Part shown: positions 41,375-50,999 of the stretch, in pieces
Position numbering within the stretch: the first letter of the stretch is position 1
How the letters are laid out: the number at the start of each line of letters is the position of its first letter
NCBI RefSeq assembly: GCF_026626635.1
Contig: NZ_JAPNKA010000001.1
Location: 9,532,501 to 9,596,500, forward strand
Source of the DNA: Archangium lansingense
Lineage (GTDB): Bacteria > Myxococcota > Myxococcia > Myxococcales > Myxococcaceae
Direction: 5' to 3'
Length of the DNA: 64,000 nucleotides
Made by a program: the position numbers and the translations under genes
Notes under the pieces: generated by a model
The model's database searches: none
Seen by the model: only the letters and a program-made list of their open reading frames with translations
What the model was told of the DNA's origin: nothing

Positions 41375-42613
41375 ATGGGTGTCATACGACTATCCGAATC
41401 CGACAGTTTCCTCCCGGAGCGGGACCCCGGTGTCCATGAATACCGAGCGAGCCTGCTCAGCGTGTTCCTGCACACGGACCCCCGAGGCGATGCCTCGTTG
41501 GCCCTCCCTCCGGAGATGCAGCCGCTCCCCCTCTCGAAAGCCATTGAGCTGATTCATCAGCTCCCCGGAAGACTGACCGCGGAAGCAAGCGCCACCGCGG
41601 AGTTCAAGCTGACCTCCGCGGTGCTCGTCGAGCAGCGAGACGAGTTCATCCCTCCGCTCGCTCAACTCCTGGGCATGGAGGTGGGGGATCCCACGGACTT
41701 CCGGAGGGGGCTCACTCAGAGCTTCAGGGAGAGGACACCCGGCATCCAGGACCGCGACCTGAGCTACGACGACATCAGGAACGTCATCTATGGCGACCTC
41801 GGCAGCACGACGCTCGCGGAACCTCCAGCGCAGGAAGCGCCCCCCGCGCCCCTGGCCTATCCCCCCTATCCGACTCGGGAGAAGGGCCTCCGGAAGATGC
41901 TCCTCGACGTGCTGGGCCTGACAGCCGAAGCGCCCGCCCAGCAGGAGGCCCGGGCGCGCTTCGTCGCAGAGGCCGCGCTGCTTCGTGCGCAGAAGCCCGA
42001 GAGCACGGTGGACCTGAACACGTTGGTCACGACCGTGGATATCCCCTCGGAATCCAGATGCGACTTCGCGCTGCTGGCACAAACCCTCGATCCCCGAAGC
42101 TGGGGCCCCTCGCCCTTCTGGCCTGAATGCTTCCAGGTGAATCTCTCCCCGGACGGGCGCGACTTCGTGCCTTTCCCGACCGCCGATGCGGCTCCGAGAG
42201 GAACAGATTGGGAGGGGTTCCTCTTCGAGCACGTCGAGTGGAACTGGAACACGTTCCGCGTCGCCTCGTTCCGGAACTTCCTCAACATCGTTTACAAGGT
42301 GGATGCGGCCAAACAGAAGATCGACATGCAGTTCTCACTCTTCTCGTGTGAGGGCAGCGAGTTGTTCGTGGTGTCGTTCGACAGGGGCATCGACGTTGAC
42401 GTCGGTTTCCAGACCGTCGAGCCGATCCGCAACCCGCTCCCCGGGGGAGCCCGCTTCAAGCTCCGCACCGTGAAGAACATCCGCTACTCGGACCTCCTGG
42501 ACAGGCGGATTCTTACTCCGGCCCCCCTGGGCTCCGGTCAAATCCTCTCTCTTCTGGCGCCCGTCGTGGTGGGGCTCTGGATGAACGAGCTCGTCAAGAA
42601 ACTCTATTGCTAG
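41375..42613 (+). CDS. Conserved hypothetical protein, first gene of kinase operon
   Basis: A 412-residue protein with no signal, ending in a short hydrophobic helix (SLLAPVVVGLWMNELV). No family recognised. It has many Pro/Ala in the middle (PPAQEAPPAPLAYPPYPTR) and a C-terminal beta-rich part (ELFVVSFDRGIDVDVGFQ). It opens an operon in which the next gene starts 15 nt later and the big kinase 5 nt after that, so it is a candidate substrate or regulator of the kinase. Confidence 0.6.
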   Translation: MGVIRLSESDSFLPERDPGVHEYRASLLSVFLHTDPRGDASLALPPEMQPLPLSKAIELIHQLPGRLTAEASATAEFKLTSAVLVEQRDEFIPPLAQLLGMEVGDPTDFRRGLTQSFRERTPGIQDRDLSYDDIRNVIYGDLGSTTLAEPPAQEAPPAPLAYPPYPTREKGLRKMLLDVLGLTAEAPAQQEARARFVAEAALLRAQKPESTVDLNTLVTTVDIPSESRCDFALLAQTLDPRSWGPSPFWPECFQVNLSPDGRDFVPFPTADAAPRGTDWEGFLFEHVEWNWNTFRVASFRNFLNIVYKVDAAKQKIDMQFSLFSCEGSELFVVSFDRGIDVDVGFQTVEPIRNPLPGGARFKLRTVKNIRYSDLLDRRILTPAPLGSGQILSLLAPVVVGLWMNELVKKLYC

Positions 42614-42628
42614 ACAAAGGAGCCCGCG

Positions 42629-43270
42629 ATGACGACGCCGATCGGTGGTACCACTGCAGCCCCTTCCGCCACGGGCACCACCACCGCCGTCCGCCACCTG
42701 GACGAGATCCTGAAAGCTTCCACCACCTTCTTCGCGGACCAGCTCGGCCGCTGGACCGGTATCCTCCAGAAGGCGAGAGCAGGGACCTACGACTCCGCCC
42801 AGTGGATTCAAGACACCGTTGGAATGTTGGACTCGTGGCTCGACCTGGCGGCCGTGCCGTTCCAGTTGGCCGCGGGGCAGGCGAAACAGCTCCCTACTCT
42901 GCTCTTCGTCGTGGATGGAGATGCCGAGTTCAGCCCCCCAGGCGACGCACCGACGAACATCTTCCTCCCTCCCGGCGTCACAACGGAGGTGAGCGATCTC
43001 TACCGTGCTGGAGATGACATCCTGGCGGGAGGTCCACCGCCCTTGGGAAGCCGCACGATCTCCGCCCAGGCGCACGTCCGGGCCCGTCTCTCGCTGGAAG
43101 GAGACCGGGTGGTGGTGACCCTGGTCGATATCGGCAGGGGCAAGAGCGTGCGCGAGCAGAAGGGCATCTTCCCGGGCTTCTACGTGGGCGCCGTTTTCGC
43201 CAGGGAAGGATCAGAACGCCGCCCCCTCGCGATCATCTGTGCCCTCTTCGAAGAGCCCACGTTGCCGTAG
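42629..43270 (+). CDS. Conserved hypothetical protein with phasin-like helical segment
   Basis: A 213-residue protein. AAGGAG lies 7 nt before the ATG, a strong ribosome-binding site. A helical part at about 22-90 (HLDEILKASTTFFADQLGRW, DSWLDLAAVPFQLAAGQ) has the spacing of a phasin-like bundle, and the rest looks like a beta-sandwich (AQAHVRARLSLEGDRVVVTLVDIG). The general layout is similar to the 264-residue protein of the neighbouring divergent operon. Unknown function. Confidence 0.55.
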   Translation: MTTPIGGTTAAPSATGTTTAVRHLDEILKASTTFFADQLGRWTGILQKARAGTYDSAQWIQDTVGMLDSWLDLAAVPFQLAAGQAKQLPTLLFVVDGDAEFSPPGDAPTNIFLPPGVTTEVSDLYRAGDDILAGGPPPLGSRTISAQAHVRARLSLEGDRVVVTLVDIGRGKSVREQKGIFPGFYVGAVFAREGSERRPLAIICALFEEPTLP

Positions 43271-43275
43271 GACAC

Positions 43276-46200
43276 GTGGCGGGCAAGCCATCTCGCGAGC
43301 AGGCCATCGCCAGGTTGGGACACGAGATGGGAAACGCCATCGGAAATGAAGAGCACCCCGCATCATTCCCCATGAGGGAGTCCACCTCGCACGTGGATTC
43401 CGAACTGGAGGATTCATTCCTTCGGGAGCTGTCCCAACAAGCTCCCCCGGTTCCCATGCCCGTCCTGGGAGAGCGGTTGGGTGGCCTGGATGGGAGTCGA
43501 TACGAGATCCTCGATCTGATCGGCGAAGGAGGCATGGGGCGCGTCTTCCGAGCCCTGGACCATGAGCTGCAACGCACGGTCGCCCTGAAGTTCCTCCTCT
43601 CCTTCCTGCAAATCTCCCAGCAGGAGGTGGGGTTGCTCATCCGCGAGGAGGCCCAGGCAACGGCGCGGCTAGACCATGACAACATCGTCCGGATCCACGA
43701 CGTGTCCCTGTGGAGCACCGGGTTCCGCCAGGCAAGCGGCCTCTCCCCGTTCAAGATTCCATTCCTCGTGATGGAGCACCTGGAGGGGGAGACCCTTCAG
43801 TCCCTCCTGCGTCGGGAGAGGCTCGGCCTGCCCCGAGCCCTTGGCATCATGATCGACGTGGCGGCGGGACTGACGCATGCACACGAGCGCCACCTCGTCC
43901 ACCTGGACCTCAAGCCAGGCAACGTCTTCATCCTCTCCACGGGCCGGGCCAAGCTGCTCGACTTCGGCCTGTCGCGGTTGCTGATCGGCACCGCCTCCGC
44001 GAGTGAACCGAGTGGCACGGGAACACCGCCCTATATGTCTCCGGAGCAGTGGAGGCAGGCCCCGCCTCAGGCTCGCGACGACATCTGGTCCTGCGGCGTC
44101 CTCCTCTTCGAGTTGCTCACCGGCGAGCTCCCCTTCCCGCTGTCGACACGTCTGGAGCTCCGAGCACACGTCATCTCCGCCAGCCCGATGCCCCGGGTGC
44201 GCGAGCGCCGCCCCGAGCTGCCCCAAGAGGTGGATCAGCTCGTCGCTTCGGCCCTGGAGAAGAATCCGACGCAGCGCCCCTCGGACGGCTCCGAGCTGCT
44301 CAAGGGGCTGTGCGAGTTGCAGGAGCGCCTCGCCCTCCGGCCCGAGCGCCCGAAGGCCCAGGCCGAGCGGCGTCCTGTCACCCTCGTGTCCTGCCAGCTC
44401 ATGCTCACTCCCGCTGACGGTGGATGGATGGATCCCGAGGACTCCAGCGAGCTGGAGGCAGCCTTCCACCGCACCTGCACGCGCATCATCCACCAGCACG
44501 GCGGAGCCATCACCACGGCCGTCGGAGGCGAGGTGCTCGCGTGTTTCGGCTACCCCCGCGCTGGGGAGGATGATGCGGAGCATGCGGTCCGCGCGGCGCT
44601 GCAGCAGACAGAGCAGCTCCCGCGAGAGTTGCTATGCATGTGGCGTCACGGCCTGTCCGTGCGCGTGGGCATCCACACCGACCTGGTGGCTCTGGCCAAC
44701 GTCATGCCCGAGCTCCAGGGCATGCTCCCTGCCATGCAGGGCGAGGCCCCGAGGATCTCCTCCTGGCTGGCGATGCAGGCAGAGCCGAACACGGTGCTCA
44801 TCAGCGACCGGACCTATCCGCTCGTGCGAGGCCGTTTCCAGACCCGGCCGCTGGGCCAGCGAAACCTCGCGGGTCTCTCGGGGACCCAGACCATCGGCGT
44901 CCACCGCGTGCTCCAGGAACGCCGGAACGTGACGCGATTCGATCGTGCGCTCGTCGTGGGCCCCCTGACCCCGCTGGTGGGACGGGAGCGGGAGCTGCAA
45001 CGCCTGGCCCTGCTGCGCGAAGAGGCCGCGCGCGAGCACGGCGCCTTCATCCTGCTCCAGGGCGAGGCAGGCATCGGCAAGTCCCGCCTCATCCAAGAGC
45101 TGCATGATCAGGAGCCTCCCGGCTCGAGCACGTGGGCGCGGTGCCAGTGCTGGCCCCAATTCAAGAGCAGCGCCTTCTACCCGCTCATCGACTGGCTCCA
45201 GCGCTTCCTGGAGATCTCCCCCCAGGACAGCGCCCAGCAGAAGCTACGAATGCTGGAGGAGCGTAGCGCCGCCATCGGCCTGCCCCCGGAGCACGTGCCG
45301 CCGCTCGCCTCGCTCCTCTCCCTGCCGCTCTCCGAGAGCGCGCCCTTCCTCCTCCTGCCTCCTGAGCGTCAGAGAGAGCGCGGCGTCCAGGCCGTCTCGG
45401 CCCTCCTCCAACGGCTCACCGAGAACCGGCCCCTCGTCTTCGTGGTGGAGGATGTGCACTGGGCCGATCCGTCCACCCTCCAGTTCCTCGGCGTCCTCCT
45501 GGCGCGCCTCGAGCAGCTTCGGATCTGCGTCCTGCTCACCGCCCGGCCCGGGCTCACCCAGACCTGGGCGGAGCATCCCGGCTACCACGAGCTGCAGCTC
45601 GCGCCCCTCTCACCCCAGGACACCGCCACGCTGGCGCGAGAGACAGCCCAGGGCAAAACACTGCCGGCCGAGGCGCTCGAACAGCTCGTGGCCAGGGCAG
45701 ATGGCATCCCCCTCTTCGTCGAGGAGATGACCCGAATGGTGTTGGAGCAGCGTGGCACGGCCGGGCACGCGATGGAGGCCGGTCCCCTCCCCATTCCAGC
45801 CACCCTGCATGAGCTGCTCCTGGCCCGGCTCGACCAACTCCCGTCCCGGACGAAAGCGCTGGCGCAGCTCGCCGCCCTGCTGGGCCGGGAGTTCGGCCAA
45901 GAGGTGCTCCGCGCCATCTCCTTCCTCTCGGAGGACGAGCTGCAACGGGACCTCGAGCAGCTCGAGCAGGCCGGGTTGCTCTTCCAACAGGGCTGGCCAC
46001 CCCACATGACGTATGCCTTCAAACACGCACTCGTCCAGGACGCGGCCTATCAGTCCCTGCCACGGAGCACGCGCAAGCACTACCACACCCGCATCTTCCA
46101 CGTGCTGAGCGAGCGCTTCCCCGCGATGGCACAGGAACAGCCGGAGCTGCTCGCGAACCACGCCATCCGTGCGGGGCTCGCGGAGCAAGCGGTGACGCTG

Positions 46201-47520
46201 TTGCAGCGGGCCGGTCAGCGGGCCGCGGCGAAGTCCGCCCTCCCCGAGGCCATCAGCCACCTATCCCGAGCCCTGGAGCAACTGGCGCTCCTGCCAGCGT
46301 CGAAAGAGAGGAACGAGCGGGAGATCGCCCTGCTGGTCGAGCTCGGCCAGGCACTCGTCGCGACGAAGGGCTACGCCGCCAAGGAGGTCGAGGAGGTCTA
46401 CACACGCGCCCAGGAGCTCTGCGAACGGTACGGCGACGTCCCCCTGTCCGTGGTCTGGGGAATCTGGGTCGTCGCGCTGGTGCGGGGCAACCGCGAGGAC
46501 GCAGCCCGGGTGGAAGCGCGCTTCCTTCGCATCCTCGAGACCCATGATGATCCCACCACCCAGGTGGTCATCCACGCCGCGCTCGGTTCGCTGGAGTTCT
46601 GGCGAGGTGCCTATGCCAAGGCCCTGCGGCACTGCACCCTGGCGAAAGGGCTGATCCGCCGGGAGCACCCGCTGGAGACCCTGGCGCGCATCCGCGGCGG
46701 TGGCAGCGAGAGCTACTTCTCCGAACAGGTGCTCTATACGCCCTTGTACGAGGCCTTCACCGAGTCGATGCTGGGAAACATCTCCCGGGCCCGCGCGGCC
46801 TACCAGGAGGCGCTCGCGCTGGCCGAGGCGATGCAGCACCCGTATGCCGTCGCGGTCACGCTCTCGTTCTGTGCTTCCATCGAGTACGAGGTGGAGGAGC
46901 CCGAGGCGGCGCTCGACATGGCGAACCGGCTGATCGCCGTCTCCGCTGGGAACGGGTTCCTGTCCACGCTGGCGATTGGCTATTGCGTCCTGGGCTGGGC
47001 CTCCGCCCGGCTCGGAGACGCCGAGAAGGGAATCCCCATCATCCAGCAGGGCCTCGCGCTCATCCAGGCCATGGGCGCGCTCGTCATGTACCCCACGTGC
47101 CTGGTGTGTCTCATCAAGGCGTATCTCGTGAGCGGACGCATCGACGAAGGACAGGCCGCCGTGAAGGAGGGGCTGAAGGTGCTCGAGCCTTTGCTGGCGC
47201 GCCGGGCACACCCGGACCTGCTGTGGCTCCAGGGAGAGTTCCAGCTCCGGAAGGGAGAGACGGAAGCGGCACGGGCCTCCTTTGAGCAGGCGCTCACCCT
47301 GGCCCGGCAATCCGGCGCGGCACTCCATGCGCTGCGCTCCGCCGCGAGCCTGGCCCGGCTCCTGTCTCAATCCGGCGAGGAGCAGAAGGCCCGCGAGCTC
47401 CTCTCGGAGGTCCTCGGCGGAGTCTCGGCGGATGCCAGCCTCCGGGACTATCGGAGCGCCCAGGAGCTGCTGGCCGGGCTCTCGGGCCACGCTCCCACCC
47501 CAGGGACGACGCCAGGATGA
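43276..47520 (+). CDS. Ser/Thr protein kinase with cyclase-like, AAA (ORC/STAND-type) and TPR domains
   Basis: A 1414-residue signalling protein. Kinase: P-loop GEGGMGRV (83-90), Lys105 in ALKF, catalytic loop HLDLKPGN (209-216), DFG (229-231) and APE-like SPEQ. The usual HRD is HLD, a non-RD kinase. Residues about 366-550 look like a nucleotide-cyclase homology domain (VTLVSCQLM...ITTAVGGEVLACFGYPRAGEDDAEHAVRAAL, VGIHTDLV), lacking clear metal Asp pair. A STAND/AAA ATPase follows (Walker A GEAGIGKS at 596-603; Walker B FVVEDVHWAD), then about 650 residues of TPR-like helices. GTG start at 43276 is 5 nt after the previous stop. It ends 4 nt short of the convergent histidine-kinase stop. Such proteins assemble on ligand binding; the trigger is unknown. 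Confidence 0.9.
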   Translation: MAGKPSREQAIARLGHEMGNAIGNEEHPASFPMRESTSHVDSELEDSFLRELSQQAPPVPMPVLGERLGGLDGSRYEILDLIGEGGMGRVFRALDHELQRTVALKFLLSFLQISQQEVGLLIREEAQATARLDHDNIVRIHDVSLWSTGFRQASGLSPFKIPFLVMEHLEGETLQSLLRRERLGLPRALGIMIDVAAGLTHAHERHLVHLDLKPGNVFILSTGRAKLLDFGLSRLLIGTASASEPSGTGTPPYMSPEQWRQAPPQARDDIWSCGVLLFELLTGELPFPLSTRLELRAHVISASPMPRVRERRPELPQEVDQLVASALEKNPTQRPSDGSELLKGLCELQERLALRPERPKAQAERRPVTLVSCQLMLTPADGGWMDPEDSSELEAAFHRTCTRIIHQHGGAITTAVGGEVLACFGYPRAGEDDAEHAVRAALQQTEQLPRELLCMWRHGLSVRVGIHTDLVALANVMPELQGMLPAMQGEAPRISSWLAMQAEPNTVLISDRTYPLVRGRFQTRPLGQRNLAGLSGTQTIGVHRVLQERRNVTRFDRALVVGPLTPLVGRERELQRLALLREEAAREHGAFILLQGEAGIGKSRLIQELHDQEPPGSSTWARCQCWPQFKSSAFYPLIDWLQRFLEISPQDSAQQKLRMLEERSAAIGLPPEHVPPLASLLSLPLSESAPFLLLPPERQRERGVQAVSALLQRLTENRPLVFVVEDVHWADPSTLQFLGVLLARLEQLRICVLLTARPGLTQTWAEHPGYHELQLAPLSPQDTATLARETAQGKTLPAEALEQLVARADGIPLFVEEMTRMVLEQRGTAGHAMEAGPLPIPATLHELLLARLDQLPSRTKALAQLAALLGREFGQEVLRAISFLSEDELQRDLEQLEQAGLLFQQGWPPHMTYAFKHALVQDAAYQSLPRSTRKHYHTRIFHVLSERFPAMAQEQPELLANHAIRAGLAEQAVTLLQRAGQRAAAKSALPEAISHLSRALEQLALLPASKERNEREIALLVELGQALVATKGYAAKEVEEVYTRAQELCERYGDVPLSVVWGIWVVALVRGNREDAARVEARFLRILETHDDPTTQVVIHAALGSLEFWRGAYAKALRHCTLAKGLIRREHPLETLARIRGGGSESYFSEQVLYTPLYEAFTESMLGNISRARAAYQEALALAEAMQHPYAVAVTLSFCASIEYEVEEPEAALDMANRLIAVSAGNGFLSTLAIGYCVLGWASARLGDAEKGIPIIQQGLALIQAMGALVMYPTCLVCLIKAYLVSGRIDEGQAAVKEGLKVLEPLLARRAHPDLLWLQGEFQLRKGETEAARASFEQALTLARQSGAALHALRSAASLARLLSQSGEEQKARELLSEVLGGVSADASLRDYRSAQELLAGLSGHAPTPGTTPG

Positions 47521-47524
47521 CGCG

Positions 47525-50047
47525 CTACGAGACCGCGCAGGGAAGCTGGACGATGAAGGTGGAGCCGGCGCCGGGCTCGCTCTCCACCCGGATGGTGCCG
47601 CCAAGCCTTTCCACGAGCTGGTGCACGATGTGTAGCCCCAGCCCAAGCCCACCGTAGTAGCGCGAGGACACCGCGCGCTCGAAGGGCCGGAAGATCTGCC
47701 CCTGCCGTTCCCGGGGGATTCCGATTCCATGGTCCCGGACGACGAGCCGGGCCAGGCCTCCGATCCTCCCGACCTCCACCTCGACGGGCTTGCCGCTGCC
47801 GTACTTGATGGCGTTGGAGAACAGGTGGGTGAGGATTTGATCGACCCGGGACACGTCCCAGTGGCCCAGCACCGGGGCATCGGCACGCAGCGTGAGCTCA
47901 CACCTGGCCTTCTCGAGCTCCGTCGCGAAACGCGCGGCCACCTCCCGCACCAGGGATGACAGGTCCATCTCCTCGAGATCCAACTCGAGATGGCCCGCCT
48001 GGAGGCGGGAGACCTCGAGCAGGCTCTCCACCAGCCGTGTCAGCCGCCCGCAATGCTTCTCGATGGTCTCGAGCGAGCGCGGCATGGAGAGAGGTGAGGT
48101 CTCCACCTGGGGGGCCGCACGGTTGGCGCGCAAGGCGCCCTGGAGGGCCAGCTTCATCGTGGTGAGGGGGGTCTTGAGCTCGTGCGAGGCGATCGACAAG
48201 AACTCGTCTCGCAGGTCGATGGCCTGCCGGGCCGCGAGATAGAGGCGGGCGTTGTCCACCGCCAGCGCGGTCCTGCGGGCCAGCTCCTGGGCCAGGGAGA
48301 GCTCGACCGTTCCATACGGGCGTCTTGGCGCCATGAGACCGAAGGTGAGCACTCCGAGAATCCGGTCCCTGGCGAGCAGAGGCACGCAGAGGCAGGAGCG
48401 AAACTCCAGGCCAGCGGGGACGAGAGCAGCTTCGGGGAGCAGTTCCGCCTCGCCCGTGCGCAGCACCTTTCCCGGACCCAGCGTCGCGCCCAGGGACGGA
48501 ACGTGGGCGCGCAGGATGCGCGCTCTCTCCGCTTGCGTGGGGTCCGCGTGCTCCACCAGGATTCGACGGACCGACTGGTCCGGGTCGAGCAGGTCGATGA
48601 TGCACCAGTCGGCGAACCGCGGCACCGCCAGATGTGCCACGCCGCGCAGCGTGGAGTCTTCGTCCAGTGAACCGGCGAGCAGCCCGCTGGCCCCGGAAAG
48701 AAAGGCCAGGCGCCGCTCTTGCTCCTCCGCCCGGGCGCGTGCCTCCTGCTCCCAGGCCAGCAACCGGTCGCGCTCCGCCTCGGCCTGGCGCTGCTCCGTG
48801 ACGTCGATTCCGGTACCAATCACATACTCAACCTCACCGTCCTCGCCCAGCAAGACGGTGTTGCTCCAGGCAATGCGTCTGCGCTTGCCGTCCCGGGCCA
48901 TCCAGGAGTTCTCGAGCTGGCGAGGTTGCTTCGACTCGATCAGCCGGACGAATTCCGCCTTGAGCAGCTCCAGATCCTGCGGAAGCAGAAGCTGTTCCCA
49001 GAAGGTCACGTCCAGCACCTCCTCGAAGGAGTAGCCCGTGGCACGCTGGCAGGCCCGGTTGAAGCGAATGATGCGTCCCCGTCGGTCCAGCACCACCACC
49101 AGGGCGTCGAGCGTGTCGAGGATGGCCGAGTTGAAGTCCCGCTCGAGGCGCAACGCCCGTTCGGATTGCCGGCGGGAGGTGACATCCCGGAAGTAATACC
49201 CCCGGCCCCAACAGGCACCATCCGCGCTCCGGATCGGCGCGGTGTAGCGGTAGAAGACACGGCCATCCCTCATGGCGATGTCGTCGGAGCCCACCACCTC
49301 CGGATGATCGAGGTAGTACTGGGCACGTGCGACGAACCCCGCGGGATCCATGACTTTCGCCGCGGCGGCGGTGACGAGCAGGTCGCGCGAGCCACTCCTC
49401 AGCTCCTCGTCCAGGCCCCACATCTCGGAGAACCGGTGATTGGCGAAGATGAGCTGTCCCTCGCAGGCGAAGAGCGCGATGCCGTCCCTGGAGGCCTCGT
49501 TCAGGCTCTGGAGGAGGGCCTTTTCCTGGGGGAGGGAGAACTCGCTCCCGAGAAACAGACCGGAGCGCTGACGGCGCCCCAGGGCGGTATGCAGGCCTCT
49601 GGCCAGGCACCGGACCATGCCGTGATAACGGAGAGGGAGCCACAGCGCGCGCTCGGAGAACAGGAGCAGCGCCTGGGATTGCTCCGCTGAGCCCTCAGAC
49701 TCACCGAGGGGAATGCACGAGCGGACCAGCTCTGGGCTGGCCAGCTCTGGATAGGGAAGAGCGAGGGTGGACCAGGAGGAATGGGCGAGCGGCGTGGAAA
49801 TGGCGAGGCCGCGGGAGTTGCTCGAAAGGCCGGCGGCACTCCACAGGTGGACTTGTCCCCCGGAGTCGGAGTCGAGAAGAAGCGCGACAGCGCAGCCCAA
49901 CCACAGCGCAAGCTGCTCCATGAACCGGTCAGCGGAGGCCTGATCGACGATGTCGAGAGCAGCGGCGGTGAGCTCCTCGAGCATCTCCAGAGGGGCAGGC
50001 TCTTTCCGGGCCCGCTTCCAATCCAACTTCATCTGGGAATCTTGCAT
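47525..50047 (-). CDS. GAF-PAS-PAS-GAF sensor histidine kinase (soluble)
   Basis: An 840-residue cytoplasmic kinase with no transmembrane segment. Domains: a GAF-like N-terminal region (about 25-165), PAS one (about 178-295; FANHRFSEMWGLDEE), PAS two (about 300-430; DALVVVLDRRGRIIRFNRACQRATGYSFEEVL), GAF (about 455-610), HisKA with SIASHELKTPLTTM, and HATPase_c (NAIKYG, DHGIGIP, GGLGLGLHIV). The order is like the C-terminal half of kinase-histidine-kinase fusion proteins in other bacteria. No receiver or DNA-binding domain. It is convergent with the big Ser/Thr kinase gene, which suggests a functional pairing without co-transcription. ATG at 50047 follows a weak ribosome-binding site. Confidence 0.9.
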   Translation of the reverse strand: MQDSQMKLDWKRARKEPAPLEMLEELTAAALDIVDQASADRFMEQLALWLGCAVALLLDSDSGGQVHLWSAAGLSSNSRGLAISTPLAHSSWSTLALPYPELASPELVRSCIPLGESEGSAEQSQALLLFSERALWLPLRYHGMVRCLARGLHTALGRRQRSGLFLGSEFSLPQEKALLQSLNEASRDGIALFACEGQLIFANHRFSEMWGLDEELRSGSRDLLVTAAAAKVMDPAGFVARAQYYLDHPEVVGSDDIAMRDGRVFYRYTAPIRSADGACWGRGYYFRDVTSRRQSERALRLERDFNSAILDTLDALVVVLDRRGRIIRFNRACQRATGYSFEEVLDVTFWEQLLLPQDLELLKAEFVRLIESKQPRQLENSWMARDGKRRRIAWSNTVLLGEDGEVEYVIGTGIDVTEQRQAEAERDRLLAWEQEARARAEEQERRLAFLSGASGLLAGSLDEDSTLRGVAHLAVPRFADWCIIDLLDPDQSVRRILVEHADPTQAERARILRAHVPSLGATLGPGKVLRTGEAELLPEAALVPAGLEFRSCLCVPLLARDRILGVLTFGLMAPRRPYGTVELSLAQELARRTALAVDNARLYLAARQAIDLRDEFLSIASHELKTPLTTMKLALQGALRANRAAPQVETSPLSMPRSLETIEKHCGRLTRLVESLLEVSRLQAGHLELDLEEMDLSSLVREVAARFATELEKARCELTLRADAPVLGHWDVSRVDQILTHLFSNAIKYGSGKPVEVEVGRIGGLARLVVRDHGIGIPRERQGQIFRPFERAVSSRYYGGLGLGLHIVHQLVERLGGTIRVESEPGAGSTFIVQLPCAVS

Positions 50048-50328
50048 CCGCGTACCCGTGCCCTTCCCTCCTGCGACCTGGGCGGGCCGTGCCTCGCGGG
50101 TCGCCCACGCCGAGGCCCATGGACATAGGATAGGTATCTTCTCCGCTGCGTTCAGGAAGGAGGAGTGCTGGCCCCGGTGTGCGGGAAGGCATCCCCAAGG
50201 AGCGCGAGGCCAGGCGCACCCGCCTGGAAGCCCGCACCGAGGGCATGTCCCTCCGGCAGCGCGCCGAGCATGGCCTCCGAGACCCGTCCTCGCTGACTGG
50301 GTTGCAACACCTCAGCGTACCGAGGGGC

Positions 50329-50901
50329 TCAATTCAGCGTCCCGCACTCGGAGATCCGCTGTACCCGAAGCACGGCCAGCCGCTCCAACGGCACCGCCGC
50401 CTCCGGGCCCTCGAGCACCGCCACCGCACGGGCAACCGCGTCCAGGGTGGACATTCCGGATGGATGTGTCGGCTCGCGGAGCCGGAGCAGCCCGGGCTCA
50501 GGCGGCGGCAGCGCCAGCCGGGGGAGCGCCCGCAGCGCGGGGAGCCGCTGAGTCATCCGCCGTGCCTGCGACCAGCTCGCGTCCAGCACCACCAGTTGCC
50601 TCGGCGCAGGAGCATCCGGCGGCGCGGGGGGGCCATCGGGATAGAGCAGCCAGGTACCGGGCTCGGAGAGCAGGGCGGTGTCGAGGAACTCGCCCGGCGC
50701 ACCATAGGTGAGCAGCCTGGCATTCGAGAGGGCCAGCGCCGCCACCCGCCCGGTGTTGCTCTTCTTCCCGATCTCCACCACGTGCTGGAGGATGAGGAAA
50801 CGGGTGCACGTCTCTACCCGAGGGATCTCGGCACACAGGCAGAGGTGCTGCGGAAGGTTGCAGCGGTGACAGCGGGGCCGGGGGGAGACGCGGGGAGACA
50901 T
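50329..50901 (-). CDS. DTW-domain tRNA-uridine aminocarboxypropyltransferase
   Basis: A 190-residue DTW-domain protein. N-terminal zinc motif RCHRCNLPQHLCLC; the signature strand LVVLDASWSQARRMTQRLPALRALPRLAL (DxxW motif); and the SAM-related end PTHPSGMSTLDAVARAVAVL. DTW proteins (TapT/TuaA family) attach aminocarboxypropyl from SAM to tRNA uridine. ATG at 50901 chosen; longer frames upstream lack a ribosome-binding site. It converges on none and lies 99 nt below the start of the ankyrin gene's 3' end. Confidence 0.9.
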   Translation of the reverse strand: MSPRVSPRPRCHRCNLPQHLCLCAEIPRVETCTRFLILQHVVEIGKKSNTGRVAALALSNARLLTYGAPGEFLDTALLSEPGTWLLYPDGPPAPPDAPAPRQLVVLDASWSQARRMTQRLPALRALPRLALPPPEPGLLRLREPTHPSGMSTLDAVARAVAVLEGPEAAVPLERLAVLRVQRISECGTLN

Positions 50902-50999
50902 CCTTCGGCATCCTGTTCCGGCGGCCGCGGGAAGAGAAGCGTCCGGTTGAGGGGGCAGCCGAGCAACCCCCTCCCGTGGCGGACGGCAGGCCAGAAGGC

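Noticed and set aside
50048..50328. A gene in the spacer between the histidine kinase start and the DTW gene
   Set aside because: Only short frames without family or ribosome-binding site.
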